Source of the DNA: G963662265 sp963668545 | GTDB lineage: Bacteria; Spirochaetota; Spirochaetia; CADAEX01 | Length of the DNA stretch: 64,000 nucleotides | Assembly: GCA_963668545.1 (NCBI GenBank) | Contig: OY764868.1 | Span: 806,001-870,000, forward strand | Reading direction: 5' to 3' | In this document: piece by piece, positions 1 to 7,393 of the stretch | Layout: each line of letters begins with the position of its first letter | How positions within the stretch are numbered: the stretch's first letter is position 1 | Notes under the pieces: model-generated | Seen by the model: the letters and a program-made list of their open reading frames with translations, nothing else | What the model was told of the DNA's origin: nothing | Database searches by the model: none | Translations under genes and position numbers: made by a program

Positions 1-447
1 AAGCCTAAAAAGGTATTCAGCGGGATAGATTTTACACTTCTTGTATTCTTTTCAGGACTTTTTATAACAACAGGAGCAATAGAAGCGACAGGGATAAGCA
101 GTATATTGTTCTCAAGGGTCGGGGATTTTGCAGGGAGTGGGTCTGTCCCTCTGGCTGCAGTGTCGGCTGTCCTCAGTAATCTTGTTTCAAATGTACCTGC
201 TGTCCTTCTTTTCCGCCCTGTCATTCCCTTTTTCCAGGCCCCTGAGGCGGCATGGCTGACCCTTGCTCTTTCAACTACCTTTGCCGGCAACCTTACACTG
301 CTCGGTTCTGTAGCAAACCTTATTGTCGCAGAATCTGCAAGGGTTATGGGAATAAACATCTCATTCGGGGAATATCTTAAAGCAGGCTTTCTGATAACCA
401 TACTCAGCATGGTTTCAGGAGTGGCGCTTCTTATCCTTCAGCTGTAG
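1..447 (+). CDS. ArsB/YbiR-type anion transporter, C-terminal part
   Basis: Partial gene, 5' end outside the window; the frame is open from base 1. About 148 residues remain, with several hydrophobic segments. The stretch SNLVSNVPAVLLF followed by STFAGNLTLLGSVANLIVAE-like sequence (here TTFAGNLTLLGSVANLIVAE) is typical of the ion transporter superfamily branch holding ArsB, NhaD and E. coli YbiR, inner-membrane carriers for anions or arsenite. Substrate cannot be read from this fragment. Its stop codon overlaps the first bases of a decayed radC 3' end on the opposite strand, so this gene was probably once directly convergent with a radC copy. Family assignment is firm, function is inference. 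Confidence 0.75.
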   Translation, partial: KPKKVFSGIDFTLLVFFSGLFITTGAIEATGISSILFSRVGDFAGSGSVPLAAVSAVLSNLVSNVPAVLLFRPVIPFFQAPEAAWLTLALSTTFAGNLTLLGSVANLIVAESARVMGINISFGEYLKAGFLITILSMVSGVALLILQL

Positions 448-505
448 AATCAGGAGCCAGAGAATATGATGTGGTCAGGCAGTTCCATCCCCAGGACTTT
501 CTCAG
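441..505 (-). pseudogene. Decayed 3' fragment of a second radC copy
   Basis: Roughly 54 of 65 bases match, without gaps, the 3' end of the intact radC at 1294-1358. Read on the minus strand it gives EKVLGMELPDHIIFSGS, then TGA where the intact gene has GGA (GFYSF in RadC), so it is broken as well as truncated. Nothing radC-like continues beyond about 510. The fragment overlaps the stop codon of the preceding transporter. It is either the relic of a duplicated radC or a scar left when the DNA between 506 and 1290 was inserted with partial duplication. Confidence 0.7.
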
Positions 506-643
506 TTGTCTGGATCTAAAAGTATTCATAGAAATCAAGCAAAAAGAGATAAATTACTGTGACTTGTTAAAATAATTGAGAAATGCTCATATTGATGTTA
601 ATATATTGTCAGATTATCATATTTAAACAAGGGGTTTTAAACT

Positions 644-1165
644 GTGATTAAAAAAATAATAATATTCTATGTTTTTATTTTTTCTGCTGGATTTGCTTTT
701 GGAGATGTCAGTTACAGTGCCATGCTGGGAATGTATCATGATGCATCAAATGATTATGAAAGTCACCTGATAACATCAGCTATTAAAAAATACAGAGAAG
801 CTGTAAACCTGAGCACGCAGTATATCAGAGAAAATCCCGACAACCCGAAAGGTTATGTAATTACTCTGGACAGTTATAATGATCTGCGGAAAATATATAC
901 AACCCAGGGTCTTTTGAATAAAGTAATTGAATACTATGAGCAGGGCAAAGAGGTTGTTATTAAGCTTTATTCCCTAAGTGAACTGGACGGCGAGGAAAAT
1001 CCTTATTTTGAAGAATATAAAATGTATTTCAATGAATTTTCTGATTCGTTTGATTATCTGAAATCACCTGTTAAATATAATATAGACGCGTTGTATTTTA
1101 TTCTAAAAATTGATCCTGACAACAGGGAAGCGCTTGAGTCACTTAACACAATTAAACGAAAATAG
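644..1165 (+). CDS. Small secreted helical (TPR-like) protein
   Basis: I do not recognise a named family. 173 residues; residues 1-20 (MIKKIIIFYVFIFSAGFAFG) are a convincing signal peptide, so the product is exported, probably to the periplasm. The rest is mainly helical, and segments such as AIKKYREAVNLSTQYIRENPDNPKG and ALYFILKIDPDNREALESL look like degenerate tetratricopeptide units, suggesting a protein-binding role. Start is GTG, with only a weak AAGGGG upstream. The gene is A+T-richer than its neighbours and lies exactly between the two radC 3' ends, which fits acquisition by insertion. No operon partner. Confidence 0.6.
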   Translation: MIKKIIIFYVFIFSAGFAFGDVSYSAMLGMYHDASNDYESHLITSAIKKYREAVNLSTQYIRENPDNPKGYVITLDSYNDLRKIYTTQGLLNKVIEYYEQGKEVVIKLYSLSELDGEENPYFEEYKMYFNEFSDSFDYLKSPVKYNIDALYFILKIDPDNREALESLNTIKRK

Positions 1166-1269
1166 GTATTAAACATATATGTCAGATAATTTGTTGCATG
1201 TTTTATTATCCTTTCATTGCAGATTTTTTTCTGTATTTCTGAAAATCTGACATGAAATTTATCTTGTTA

Positions 1270-1926
1270 TCAGATATCCCCCTTTTCAAGGAAGCTGTAG
1301 AATCCTGAATCAGAGAATATGATGTGGTCAAGCAGTTCTATCCCGAGGATCTTCCCTGCCTTCTTGAGTATATCGGTGACCTCCCTGTCGTCGGGACTGG
1401 GGTCTGTGTTTCCGGACGGATGATTGTGGGCGCAGATTACAGCTGCGGCGCGGTCGGCAAGGGGATCAGCAAAGACTTCCCTCGGGTGCACCAGGGTCCG
1501 GTTAACAAGCCCGATTGAAACAACCCTTATCCTTATAACCTCATGTGCACCGTTCAGGGAAACTGACAGAAAAGTCTCCTGCCTCCTGTTCGCATAGTGT
1601 TTTATTACAGGATAGATATCAGTGGGGGCAGAGATCCTGTTTTTTTCAGGCACAAGTATCCGCCTTGAAAACTCAACTGCTGCCGACAGAAGGGCTGTTT
1701 TTGCCTTTCCCATCCCTGAAACTGAAGAAAGGGTGTTTATATCGACCGAGTAGTTCTCAGCATCAAGTACCTTGAGTATTTCATCGGAGAGGGAATATAC
1801 ACCCTTTCCCCTTATTCCCGAACCCAGGATTATTGAAAGAAGCTCCCTGTCGGAGAGGTATTTTGCCCCGTTTGTGAAGAGTTTCTCCCTTGGTCTTTCT
1901 GCAACTGACATTTCTTTGACTTCCAT
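1270..1926 (-). CDS. radC: RadC (JAB/MPN domain) protein
   Basis: 218 residues, the usual RadC length. The N-terminal helix-hairpin-helix part (residues about 1-90, with VSGMGKAKTALLSAAVEFSRR) is followed by the JAB1/MPN metalloprotease-like domain with its zinc site HNHPSGNTDPSPDD around residue 165. RadC was once linked to DNA repair; its biochemical role is not settled, and relatives are often found in mobile elements. ATG start at MEVKEMSVAERPREKLF, typical for the family. Transcribed alone, divergently from the rpsF operon; a broken partial copy of its 3' end lies 0.8 kb downstream. Confidence 0.95.
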   Translation of the reverse strand: MEVKEMSVAERPREKLFTNGAKYLSDRELLSIILGSGIRGKGVYSLSDEILKVLDAENYSVDINTLSSVSGMGKAKTALLSAAVEFSRRILVPEKNRISAPTDIYPVIKHYANRRQETFLSVSLNGAHEVIRIRVVSIGLVNRTLVHPREVFADPLADRAAAVICAHNHPSGNTDPSPDDREVTDILKKAGKILGIELLDHIIFSDSGFYSFLEKGDI

Positions 1927-2080
1927 AAAACCCCCGTTCAGAAAACTTAAACGGCAAACCTGATTTTCTGATTCAAAGAGAAAATAATTTATTGTAACAG
2001 CAGTATTTATATATCAATAACCATCCCGGCCAGTCTCCTGTATTGACATTGGCAATCCTATATGTTAGGTTTCACTGACC

Positions 2081-2112
2081 TCTTTATCCTGCCGTTGAGC
2101 AAGGATCAAAGA
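2081..2112 (+). promoter_or_regulatory. Putative S6:S18 ribosomal leader hairpin
   Basis: Just upstream of rpsF, TCTTT-ATCCT pairs with AGGAT-(C)-AAAGA, enclosing GCCGTTGAGCA; an inner GC/GC pair leaves a CCG next to the loop and one bulged A. A CCG-bearing hairpin resembling the S6:S18 site of 16S rRNA is known from rpsF leaders, where the S6:S18 pair represses its own operon. Here rpsF and rpsR lie in the same operon, as required. The stem ends 8 bases before the AAGGAGG ribosome-binding site of rpsF. The pairing is seen in the sequence; the regulatory role is inferred. Confidence 0.65.
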
Positions 2113-2127
2113 CCATAAGGAGGAAAC

Positions 2128-2409
2128 ATGAGGAAATATGAAGTAACATTCATCTTCAGAACAGAAGAAGACAGAATGTCAGCTGCAAAAGAAGCAGTAA
2201 AATCAATTCTTGAGAAAAAATCCGTAAAAATCCTTAAAGAAGAAGATCTCGGAGAAAGAACTCTTGCTTATGAGATAAAGAAACAGTCCAGAGGACGTTA
2301 CTTTTTCTATGAGCTTGAGATGGACGGAACTGAGATTGATTCAGCAGAAAAAGAAATACGGCTTAACTCAGATGTTCTCAAATTCCTGTTTGTAAGAGCA
2401 GAAGAGTAG
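2128..2409 (+). CDS. rpsF: 30S ribosomal protein S6
   Basis: 93 residues beginning MRKYEVTFIFRTEEDR; RTLAYEIKKQSRGRYFFYELE matches the S6 core. S6 binds 16S rRNA in the platform of the small subunit as a dimer with S18. ATG preceded by a strong AAGGAGG. First gene of rpsF-ssb-rpsR-(DUF2232)-rplI-dnaB, a conserved order in spirochaetes and Firmicutes. Probably controlled by feedback through the hairpin directly upstream. Confidence 0.97.
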   Translation: MRKYEVTFIFRTEEDRMSAAKEAVKSILEKKSVKILKEEDLGERTLAYEIKKQSRGRYFFYELEMDGTEIDSAEKEIRLNSDVLKFLFVRAEE

Positions 2410-2437
2410 AGTATAATAGCTGTCAGGAGATAATGAA

Positions 2438-2932
2438 ATGACAGATATTAACAGAGTATTTCTTGTCGGCAGATTGACAAGAGACGCAGATCTCAGGTTC
2501 ACAAATTCAGGAACACCTGTAGGTAAATTCTCCATTGCAGTAAACAGAAGCAGAAAAAACGGTGATAAATGGGATGAAGAGGTAAACTATTTTGATATTG
2601 TTTTATGGGGAAGAGTTGCTGAAAGTTTAAGCAAATACCTTTTGAAAGGTAAGCAGGTTGCAGTTGACGGTGAACTCAGGCAAAGCCGATGGGAACAGGA
2701 CGGCCAGAGCAGAAGCAGAATAGAAATTCATGCAAGTAATATACAGCTCCTCGGCGGTTCTGCAGGTGGCGGTCAGCAGGGCGGAAGCAGCTCTTATCAG
2801 GGCGGCGGTAACAGCAATGCAAGACCTCAGTCTCCCAATTCAAACCAGGGAGGATCCACCCCATTTGAACAATACGGTCAGAACGGTTACGGAAACAATG
2901 ACCAGTTTGATGATGATGGAATTCCATTTTAA
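2438..2932 (+). CDS. ssb: Single-stranded DNA-binding protein
   Basis: 164 residues. The OB fold (about 1-110) starts DINRVFLVGRLTRDADLRFT and includes NYFDIVLWGRVAESLSKYL. Then comes a flexible Gly/Gln/Ser/Asn-rich linker and the acidic tip DDDGIPF, the docking peptide for repair and replication partners. It coats single-stranded DNA in replication, recombination and repair. It sits between rpsF and rpsR in the normal order, 28 bases after rpsF, and is cotranscribed with them. Confidence 0.97.
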   Translation: MTDINRVFLVGRLTRDADLRFTNSGTPVGKFSIAVNRSRKNGDKWDEEVNYFDIVLWGRVAESLSKYLLKGKQVAVDGELRQSRWEQDGQSRSRIEIHASNIQLLGGSAGGGQQGGSSSYQGGGNSNARPQSPNSNQGGSTPFEQYGQNGYGNNDQFDDDGIPF

Positions 2933-2952
2933 CATTCTATAAGGAGAAACAA

Positions 2953-3258
2953 ATGTCAGATGACGTAAAAGACGGAATGGCTAAAGATAAATCAATGAGA
3001 AATTCTGATATTGATGACAAAAATATGGGAGGCAAGGGCCGACCAAGACCAATGTTCAGAAAAAAGGTGTGCAAATTCTGTACACAGAAAATGCCTATTG
3101 ATTATAAAAACCATGATCTGCTAAGAAGATTTGTTACAGAAAGAGGCAAGATTCTTCCAAGAAGAATTACAGGCACATGTGCAAAGCATCAGAGGGCGCT
3201 TACAAGAGAGATTAAAAAAGCAAGAGTTCTTGCATATCTTCCTTTTGTAAAGAAATAG
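2953..3258 (+). CDS. rpsR: 30S ribosomal protein S18
   Basis: 101 residues; the core KVCKFCTQKMPIDYKNHDLL...ILPRRITGTCAKHQRALTREIKKARVLAYLPF is unmistakable. There is an N-terminal extension of about 30 charged residues before the family core, so the protein is longer than the usual 75-80. S18 partners with S6 on the small subunit. The cysteines in CKFC and GTCAKH suggest a zinc-binding (C+) form. ATG with an AAGGAG ribosome-binding site. Confidence 0.96.
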   Translation: MSDDVKDGMAKDKSMRNSDIDDKNMGGKGRPRPMFRKKVCKFCTQKMPIDYKNHDLLRRFVTERGKILPRRITGTCAKHQRALTREIKKARVLAYLPFVKK

Positions 3259-3294
3259 GATAATCCAGGTTTCTGACTAAGGCTTATACGGATA

Positions 3295-4272
3295 ATGAAA
3301 AAAATTACACCTGATATAATCTGGTTTACAATTCTCGCAACACTGTTTCATCAGTCCGGATACCTTATGATTCTGTTTCTGGTACCTCTGCAGGTGATCA
3401 GGAACAGGCAGGGCTTCAGAGTACTTTTTACATCATCTGCAGTAGTAATAACTGCAGTTCTTGTTATGGTTGTATTGAGAACAGGCGGTATGGAAAACTT
3501 TACTGAAAGAACTGTTCTTGTAATTTCTGAAGTTCTGATACCTGCTTACCTGCTGGCAGGATTTCTATATATCAATTATGACTGGCCCGGTAATCCGCGG
3601 ATGCTTAAAAAAATGCTGGTTGCAACTGCTGCAGCATTTTTAATAGGAATTCCTGTTCTTCTGTTTTATAATATTCAGATACTTCAGGATTTTTATAAGC
3701 AGCAGATCGGTATTGCTCTCGAGCTGATAAAAACAACATTTGCCCAGGCAGAAACAGTAGAAGCAGGTGATATAGTTGACATTATTGCATCTATAACTCC
3801 TGAACTGATTGCCGAAACAATGAAAAGAACAGCAATGAGGACATACCTTTTCAGTTATTTTATAATACTATCAGGAAGCTGGTGGCTCGGCAGTTCAGGG
3901 ATCAGACAGGGAAGATGGAGAAGTGCATTTAATCCTGCACAATTCAGTATGCCTGATTTTATGGTCTGGCCCCTTATTGTTTCGCTGCTGATTGTTGTAA
4001 TTGATCAGAAACTCCCAGCCGGATTTATAGGTTATACAGGCTGGAATATTCTATTGATTATGATAACCCTTTACGGTTTTAAAGGGCTTGGAATTATTCA
4101 GAATTTTATGAAAATTCGTAAATTCCCGTATCCATTGAGGATGCTGATAATTTTTACATTATCGCTGCTGCTTCTGCAGCCGGGAGTAAACTACTTTATC
4201 CTGATTGGTCTGCCCCTTCTGGGCGTATCAGAAATATGGATCAAGTATGAAAAAAACTTGAAGGAGAATTAA
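3295..4272 (+). CDS. DUF2232-type integral membrane protein
   Basis: 325 residues with about eight hydrophobic segments and short charged loops, ending in a Lys/Glu-rich tail. Length, topology and position between rpsR and rplI match the DUF2232 (YybS-like) proteins found at this locus in spirochaetes and Firmicutes. Function is unknown; S-component-like transport roles have been suggested for related proteins. Its TAA is followed one base later by the rplI ATG, so translation is probably coupled. Family call rests on context and topology more than on a specific motif. Confidence 0.65.
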   Translation: MKKITPDIIWFTILATLFHQSGYLMILFLVPLQVIRNRQGFRVLFTSSAVVITAVLVMVVLRTGGMENFTERTVLVISEVLIPAYLLAGFLYINYDWPGNPRMLKKMLVATAAAFLIGIPVLLFYNIQILQDFYKQQIGIALELIKTTFAQAETVEAGDIVDIIASITPELIAETMKRTAMRTYLFSYFIILSGSWWLGSSGIRQGRWRSAFNPAQFSMPDFMVWPLIVSLLIVVIDQKLPAGFIGYTGWNILLIMITLYGFKGLGIIQNFMKIRKFPYPLRMLIIFTLSLLLLQPGVNYFILIGLPLLGVSEIWIKYEKNLKEN

Positions 4273-4273
4273 T

Positions 4274-4750
4274 ATGGCAATAAAAGTAATCCTTAATCAG
4301 GATATGCCAAACCTTGGCGAAGAAGGTGATGTTTGTTCTGTAGCTAACGGATACGGCAGAAACTACCTCCTTCCTAAGGGTCTTGCTGTTCCATACAATA
4401 AAAAATATATAAATATTTTTGAGCAGAAAAAAGATCAGATTGTGAAGAGAAAAGAGGGAAAAAGGCAGGATGCTCTCAGTCTCAAGGAAAAGATTGAGCA
4501 GATTGAAGGTCTTGAAATAAAGGTGCCTGCAGGTGATACAGGCAAACTTTTCGGTTCAGTAAACAATGCTGTTATTGCAGATGCACTTGCTAAAGAGGGA
4601 ATAACACTCGAAAGAAAAAAAATTGAAGTTCCTGAAAGCGCAATTAAAATGACAGGCAACTATAACGTTAAAGTCAAGCTTTATGAAAGTGAATCAGCTG
4701 TGCTTAAAGTTGTTGTTGCTGCAGCTGAAGCTAAAGAAGAAGATAAATAA
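4274..4750 (+). CDS. rplI: 50S ribosomal protein L9
   Basis: 158 residues. The N-domain begins MAIKVILNQDMPNLGEEGDVCSVANGYGRNYLLPKGLA, including the conserved GY.RNYL..KG.A signature. Then the long connecting helix (about 45-75) and a C-domain with GKLFGSVNNAVIADAL. L9 binds 23S rRNA near the L1 stalk and helps keep the reading frame. Cotranscribed with the membrane gene before it and dnaB after it. The ribosome-binding site (AAGGAG) lies within the end of the preceding gene. Confidence 0.96.
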   Translation: MAIKVILNQDMPNLGEEGDVCSVANGYGRNYLLPKGLAVPYNKKYINIFEQKKDQIVKRKEGKRQDALSLKEKIEQIEGLEIKVPAGDTGKLFGSVNNAVIADALAKEGITLERKKIEVPESAIKMTGNYNVKVKLYESESAVLKVVVAAAEAKEEDK

Positions 4751-4756
4751 TTCCAT

Positions 4757-6097
4757 ATGGAGTCATCCGGATTAAAAGACAGGATACCGCCTCATAACCT
4801 TGAAGCTGAAAAAGCAGCTCTCGGGGCGGTTCTTCTTGATCCGGATGCTCTGGATGTTGCTCTTCAGTATCTCAGGGCGAACGATTTCTACAAAAACCGC
4901 CATAAGCTTATTTTTGATTCAATAATAGACCTTTCCGAAAAAAACGAAAATATTGACATACTGACTGTTGTCCAGCAGCTTAAAGCGATAGGTAAGCTTG
5001 AAGAAGCTGGAGGGGCAGGGTATATTTCATCGCTTACTTCAGAAGTCCCGTCAAGCGCCAATATTGAATACTATGCAAAAATTGTCCAGGAAAGCAGTAT
5101 AAGACGCTATCTTATAAAGATATCAGCAAATATAACTGCAGGGGCCATGGATGATACAATTCCCACAGGGCAGGTGCTTGAAGAGGCTGAAAGGGATATA
5201 TTTGAAATTACAGAGAAGCAGTATACAGGAGGCTATCAGTCTCTGAAGGAACTTCTCCCCGGTACTCTTGAAGCAATACAGAAGCTGATGGCATCAGATG
5301 ATGTCTGTACAGGTGTGCCGTCAGGATATGATGACCTTGATCACCTGACAAGCGGTTTCCAGAAAAGTGAGTTTATAGTCATTGGTGCAAGACCCTCTAT
5401 AGGTAAAACAGCACTTGCTCTTTCAATGGCTGCAAATATATCAATCAGGCACAAAATACCCACAGGTTTCTTTTCTCTTGAAATGTCTTCACAGGCAATA
5501 ATGATGAGGCTTCTGGCAAGCGAGGCAAGGATAAGAAGCAATCTTATACGGTCTGGTTTCCTGTCTGAAATGCAGATAAGCCAGCTTCATGATGCAGTGG
5601 GGGAAATATATGAGGCCCCGCTCTATATTGAGGCAAGCCCTGAAGTAAAGATACTTGACCTCCGGTCCCAGGCAAGGAAAATGCAGAAGCAGAACGGAGT
5701 CCAGATAATTTTTATTGATTACCTCACACTTATCCAGGCTGAGAATAAAACCATTCCCCGGCATGAACAGATTGCAGAAATATCAAGATCTCTTAAAGCT
5801 CTAGCAAGGGAGCTTGAAATGCCGATAGTTGTCCTTTCACAGGTAAAAAGGGAAACAGAAGGGAAAAAACCGACACTTGCCGACCTCAGGGAATCTGGTT
5901 CAATTGAACAGGATGCCGACCTTGTAATGTTTCTACACAGGGACAGGATGGGCGATGATTCCGGAAACAGGGAAATGCCTGCTGTGATTGATACAGAACT
6001 GATTGTTGCAAAACAGAGAAACGGTCCCATCGGTGAAATTAATGTAATCTTCAGACCCAGCTATACCAGGTTTGAATCGAAAAGCAACCAGGAATAA
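4757..6097 (+). CDS. dnaB: Replicative DNA helicase DnaB
   Basis: 446 residues. The N-terminal domain (PPHNLEAEKAALGAVLLDPDALD) is followed by a RecA-fold helicase domain with Walker A GARPSIGKT near residue 212, Walker B IIFIDYLTLI, and the LADLRESGSIEQDADLVMFLHR motif. It is the hexameric ring helicase that unwinds DNA at the fork on the lagging strand. It starts 6 bases after the rplI stop without a clear ribosome-binding site, suggesting coupling to rplI. No intein is present in the helicase domain. Confidence 0.97.
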   Translation: MESSGLKDRIPPHNLEAEKAALGAVLLDPDALDVALQYLRANDFYKNRHKLIFDSIIDLSEKNENIDILTVVQQLKAIGKLEEAGGAGYISSLTSEVPSSANIEYYAKIVQESSIRRYLIKISANITAGAMDDTIPTGQVLEEAERDIFEITEKQYTGGYQSLKELLPGTLEAIQKLMASDDVCTGVPSGYDDLDHLTSGFQKSEFIVIGARPSIGKTALALSMAANISIRHKIPTGFFSLEMSSQAIMMRLLASEARIRSNLIRSGFLSEMQISQLHDAVGEIYEAPLYIEASPEVKILDLRSQARKMQKQNGVQIIFIDYLTLIQAENKTIPRHEQIAEISRSLKALARELEMPIVVLSQVKRETEGKKPTLADLRESGSIEQDADLVMFLHRDRMGDDSGNREMPAVIDTELIVAKQRNGPIGEINVIFRPSYTRFESKSNQE

Positions 6098-6256
6098 TTA
6101 AAAAAACTGAAAATATCTCAATTATGCATTACTATTTATACATAGGCTCATTTCTGTAATTGTTCAGGATGTGAATGCCAGATGACAATTTATCGTTGAG
6201 TATCTTCTGTATATTCCGATTATAAAAATAGTCAATTGTTAAGAAAGAGGTAATTT

Positions 6257-6544
6257 ATGGATATCAACAGCAGTTACAATTTTGAGTACCTGAAAAACGA
6301 AGCTGAGGAGATTGTAAAGGAGATTCTCGATAAAGAGCTGGTAAAGGATGATACAATCTGTAAATGCCAGGACTGTGTTCTAGATATAGTTGCTTTTGCT
6401 CTGAACAATCTGAAACCTATATATAAGACTTCTCTTACAGGCTCTCTTTATGCAAAAAGCGCAAGGCATACCGAATATGTGGAAGCTGCAGAGGAAGCAG
6501 TGAAACATGCAATTGAAGTTGTCAAAAAAAATCCATCCCATTGA
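6257..6544 (+). CDS. ComFB family protein (probable cyclic-dinucleotide binder)
   Basis: 95 residues. NEAEEIVKEIL...CKCQDCVLDIVAFALNNLKPIYKTSLTGSLY matches ComFB, including the CxCxxC cysteines and the D-A-LN-L-P-Y block. ComFB was named for a Bacillus competence operon; relatives in cyanobacteria and elsewhere have been shown to bind c-di-GMP or c-di-AMP. Here it stands alone, with GAGG before the ATG, so a stand-alone second-messenger receptor is a reasonable guess. A GGDEF cyclase lies at 24.5-26.7 kb. The stop codon falls inside the first unit of a 41-bp direct repeat. Confidence 0.75.
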   Translation: MDINSSYNFEYLKNEAEEIVKEILDKELVKDDTICKCQDCVLDIVAFALNNLKPIYKTSLTGSLYAKSARHTEYVEAAEEAVKHAIEVVKKNPSH

Positions 6545-6621
6545 TAATGGTATTTTTTTGAAGAACCCATCTCATTAGTCATTGATAATGGAATCTTTTT
6601 GAAAAGAATGTCTCTATGATT
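6540..6621. repeat. Two-copy imperfect 41-bp direct repeat
   Basis: ATTGATAATGG begins at 6540 and again at 6581; the following bases (T-rich run, GAAAGAA-like segment, TCTC) also correspond loosely between units. The first unit overlaps the comFB stop codon (TGATAA). No transposase or hairpin accompanies it. Confidence 0.45.
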
Positions 6622-6673
6622 AAGGTGATTACCTGAAATTTAATTCGCGTTAATAATCCTTTTGGTAGAGTTT

Positions 6674-6704
6674 CAATAAAAAAAGCCGGAATATCTCCCG
6701 GCCC
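6674..6704 (-). terminator. Intrinsic terminator of the rseP operon
   Basis: On the minus strand a GCCGG/CCGGC stem (arms 6685-6689 and 6698-6702) is followed by TTTTTTTATTG. It lies 25 bases downstream of the CpXC gene, the last gene of the frr-to-rseP unit. Confidence 0.85.
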
Positions 6705-6727
6705 AATCTGTATTCAGGAATAAAGAT

Positions 6728-7384
6728 CTAGTTGTTTTCTTCCCCGATGCTGTCAGCCGGTTTGTTTTCCTCATATTCCCTGTAAACCTTCATAAGTGAT
6801 ACATAAGGGGGAGTCATGAAAGAACTGAAGGGTTCAGTGTTTATGTTTTTCTCCAGTTTTTCAGAATTAAGATCATAAAAGCTTCTTTCAATGGGAAGAA
6901 GACCGACTTCATCCTTGTGAAGACCATGTATTTCAAATACCAATTTTTCATCCCTGAAACTGTTGAAATATATATATACCTCATTTTCCGGTTTTTCATC
7001 ATTCTCAATTTTTGAAAGGATGTAGTATTTTACAGATTCAATGACCCTGTCATCGAAACCTTCTCTCATGATCCTGATCTTTTCTGCAAGTTCATGATAG
7101 CCTATTACAATCCTGTACGGTTTCTTGTATATATAGTCTGATTTTCCCCTGAGGTAACTGTCCCTGTCTTTTTCCGGTATATAAAGCATGTCAATATTTC
7201 TGTCTTCATCTTTAAACCTGACAGAAAAGTCAGGCTTCAGGGTTTTGCCGCAGTGACTGCACTCTGCTGTCATGAAATTACCGCTCAGGATCATATCTTC
7301 TGTTTCCCTGTCCAGTCTGGAAATATCTTCATACTGAAATTCTGAAGGTTTTCCGCAAAGGCACGGAATCATTACTTTCTTCAT
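6728..7384 (-). CDS. CpXC domain protein
   Basis: 218 residues. It begins MKKVMIPCLCGK and has a second pair ECSHCGKTL around residue 42, the four-cysteine zinc knuckle of the CpXC family. The remainder is an alpha/beta region without recognisable catalytic residues, ending in a low-complexity acidic tail. Function of the family is unknown. It follows rseP by 9 bases and ends the operon before a clear terminator; a gene in this position is common in spirochaetes, so a tie to envelope stress or lipid work is possible but unproven. Confidence 0.7.
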   Translation of the reverse strand: MKKVMIPCLCGKPSEFQYEDISRLDRETEDMILSGNFMTAECSHCGKTLKPDFSVRFKDEDRNIDMLYIPEKDRDSYLRGKSDYIYKKPYRIVIGYHELAEKIRIMREGFDDRVIESVKYYILSKIENDEKPENEVYIYFNSFRDEKLVFEIHGLHKDEVGLLPIERSFYDLNSEKLEKNINTEPFSSFMTPPYVSLMKVYREYEENKPADSIGEENN

Positions 7385-7393
7385 TTGAACACC

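Noticed and set aside
2043..2071. TTGACA followed by TAGGTT as a promoter for rpsF
   Set aside because: The -10 box is poor at the right spacing and TATGTT is too close; the real promoter of this operon is not clear by eye.
6540..6621. CRISPR-like array after comFB
   Set aside because: Only two imperfect units, no spacers of equal unrelated sequence, no cas genes.
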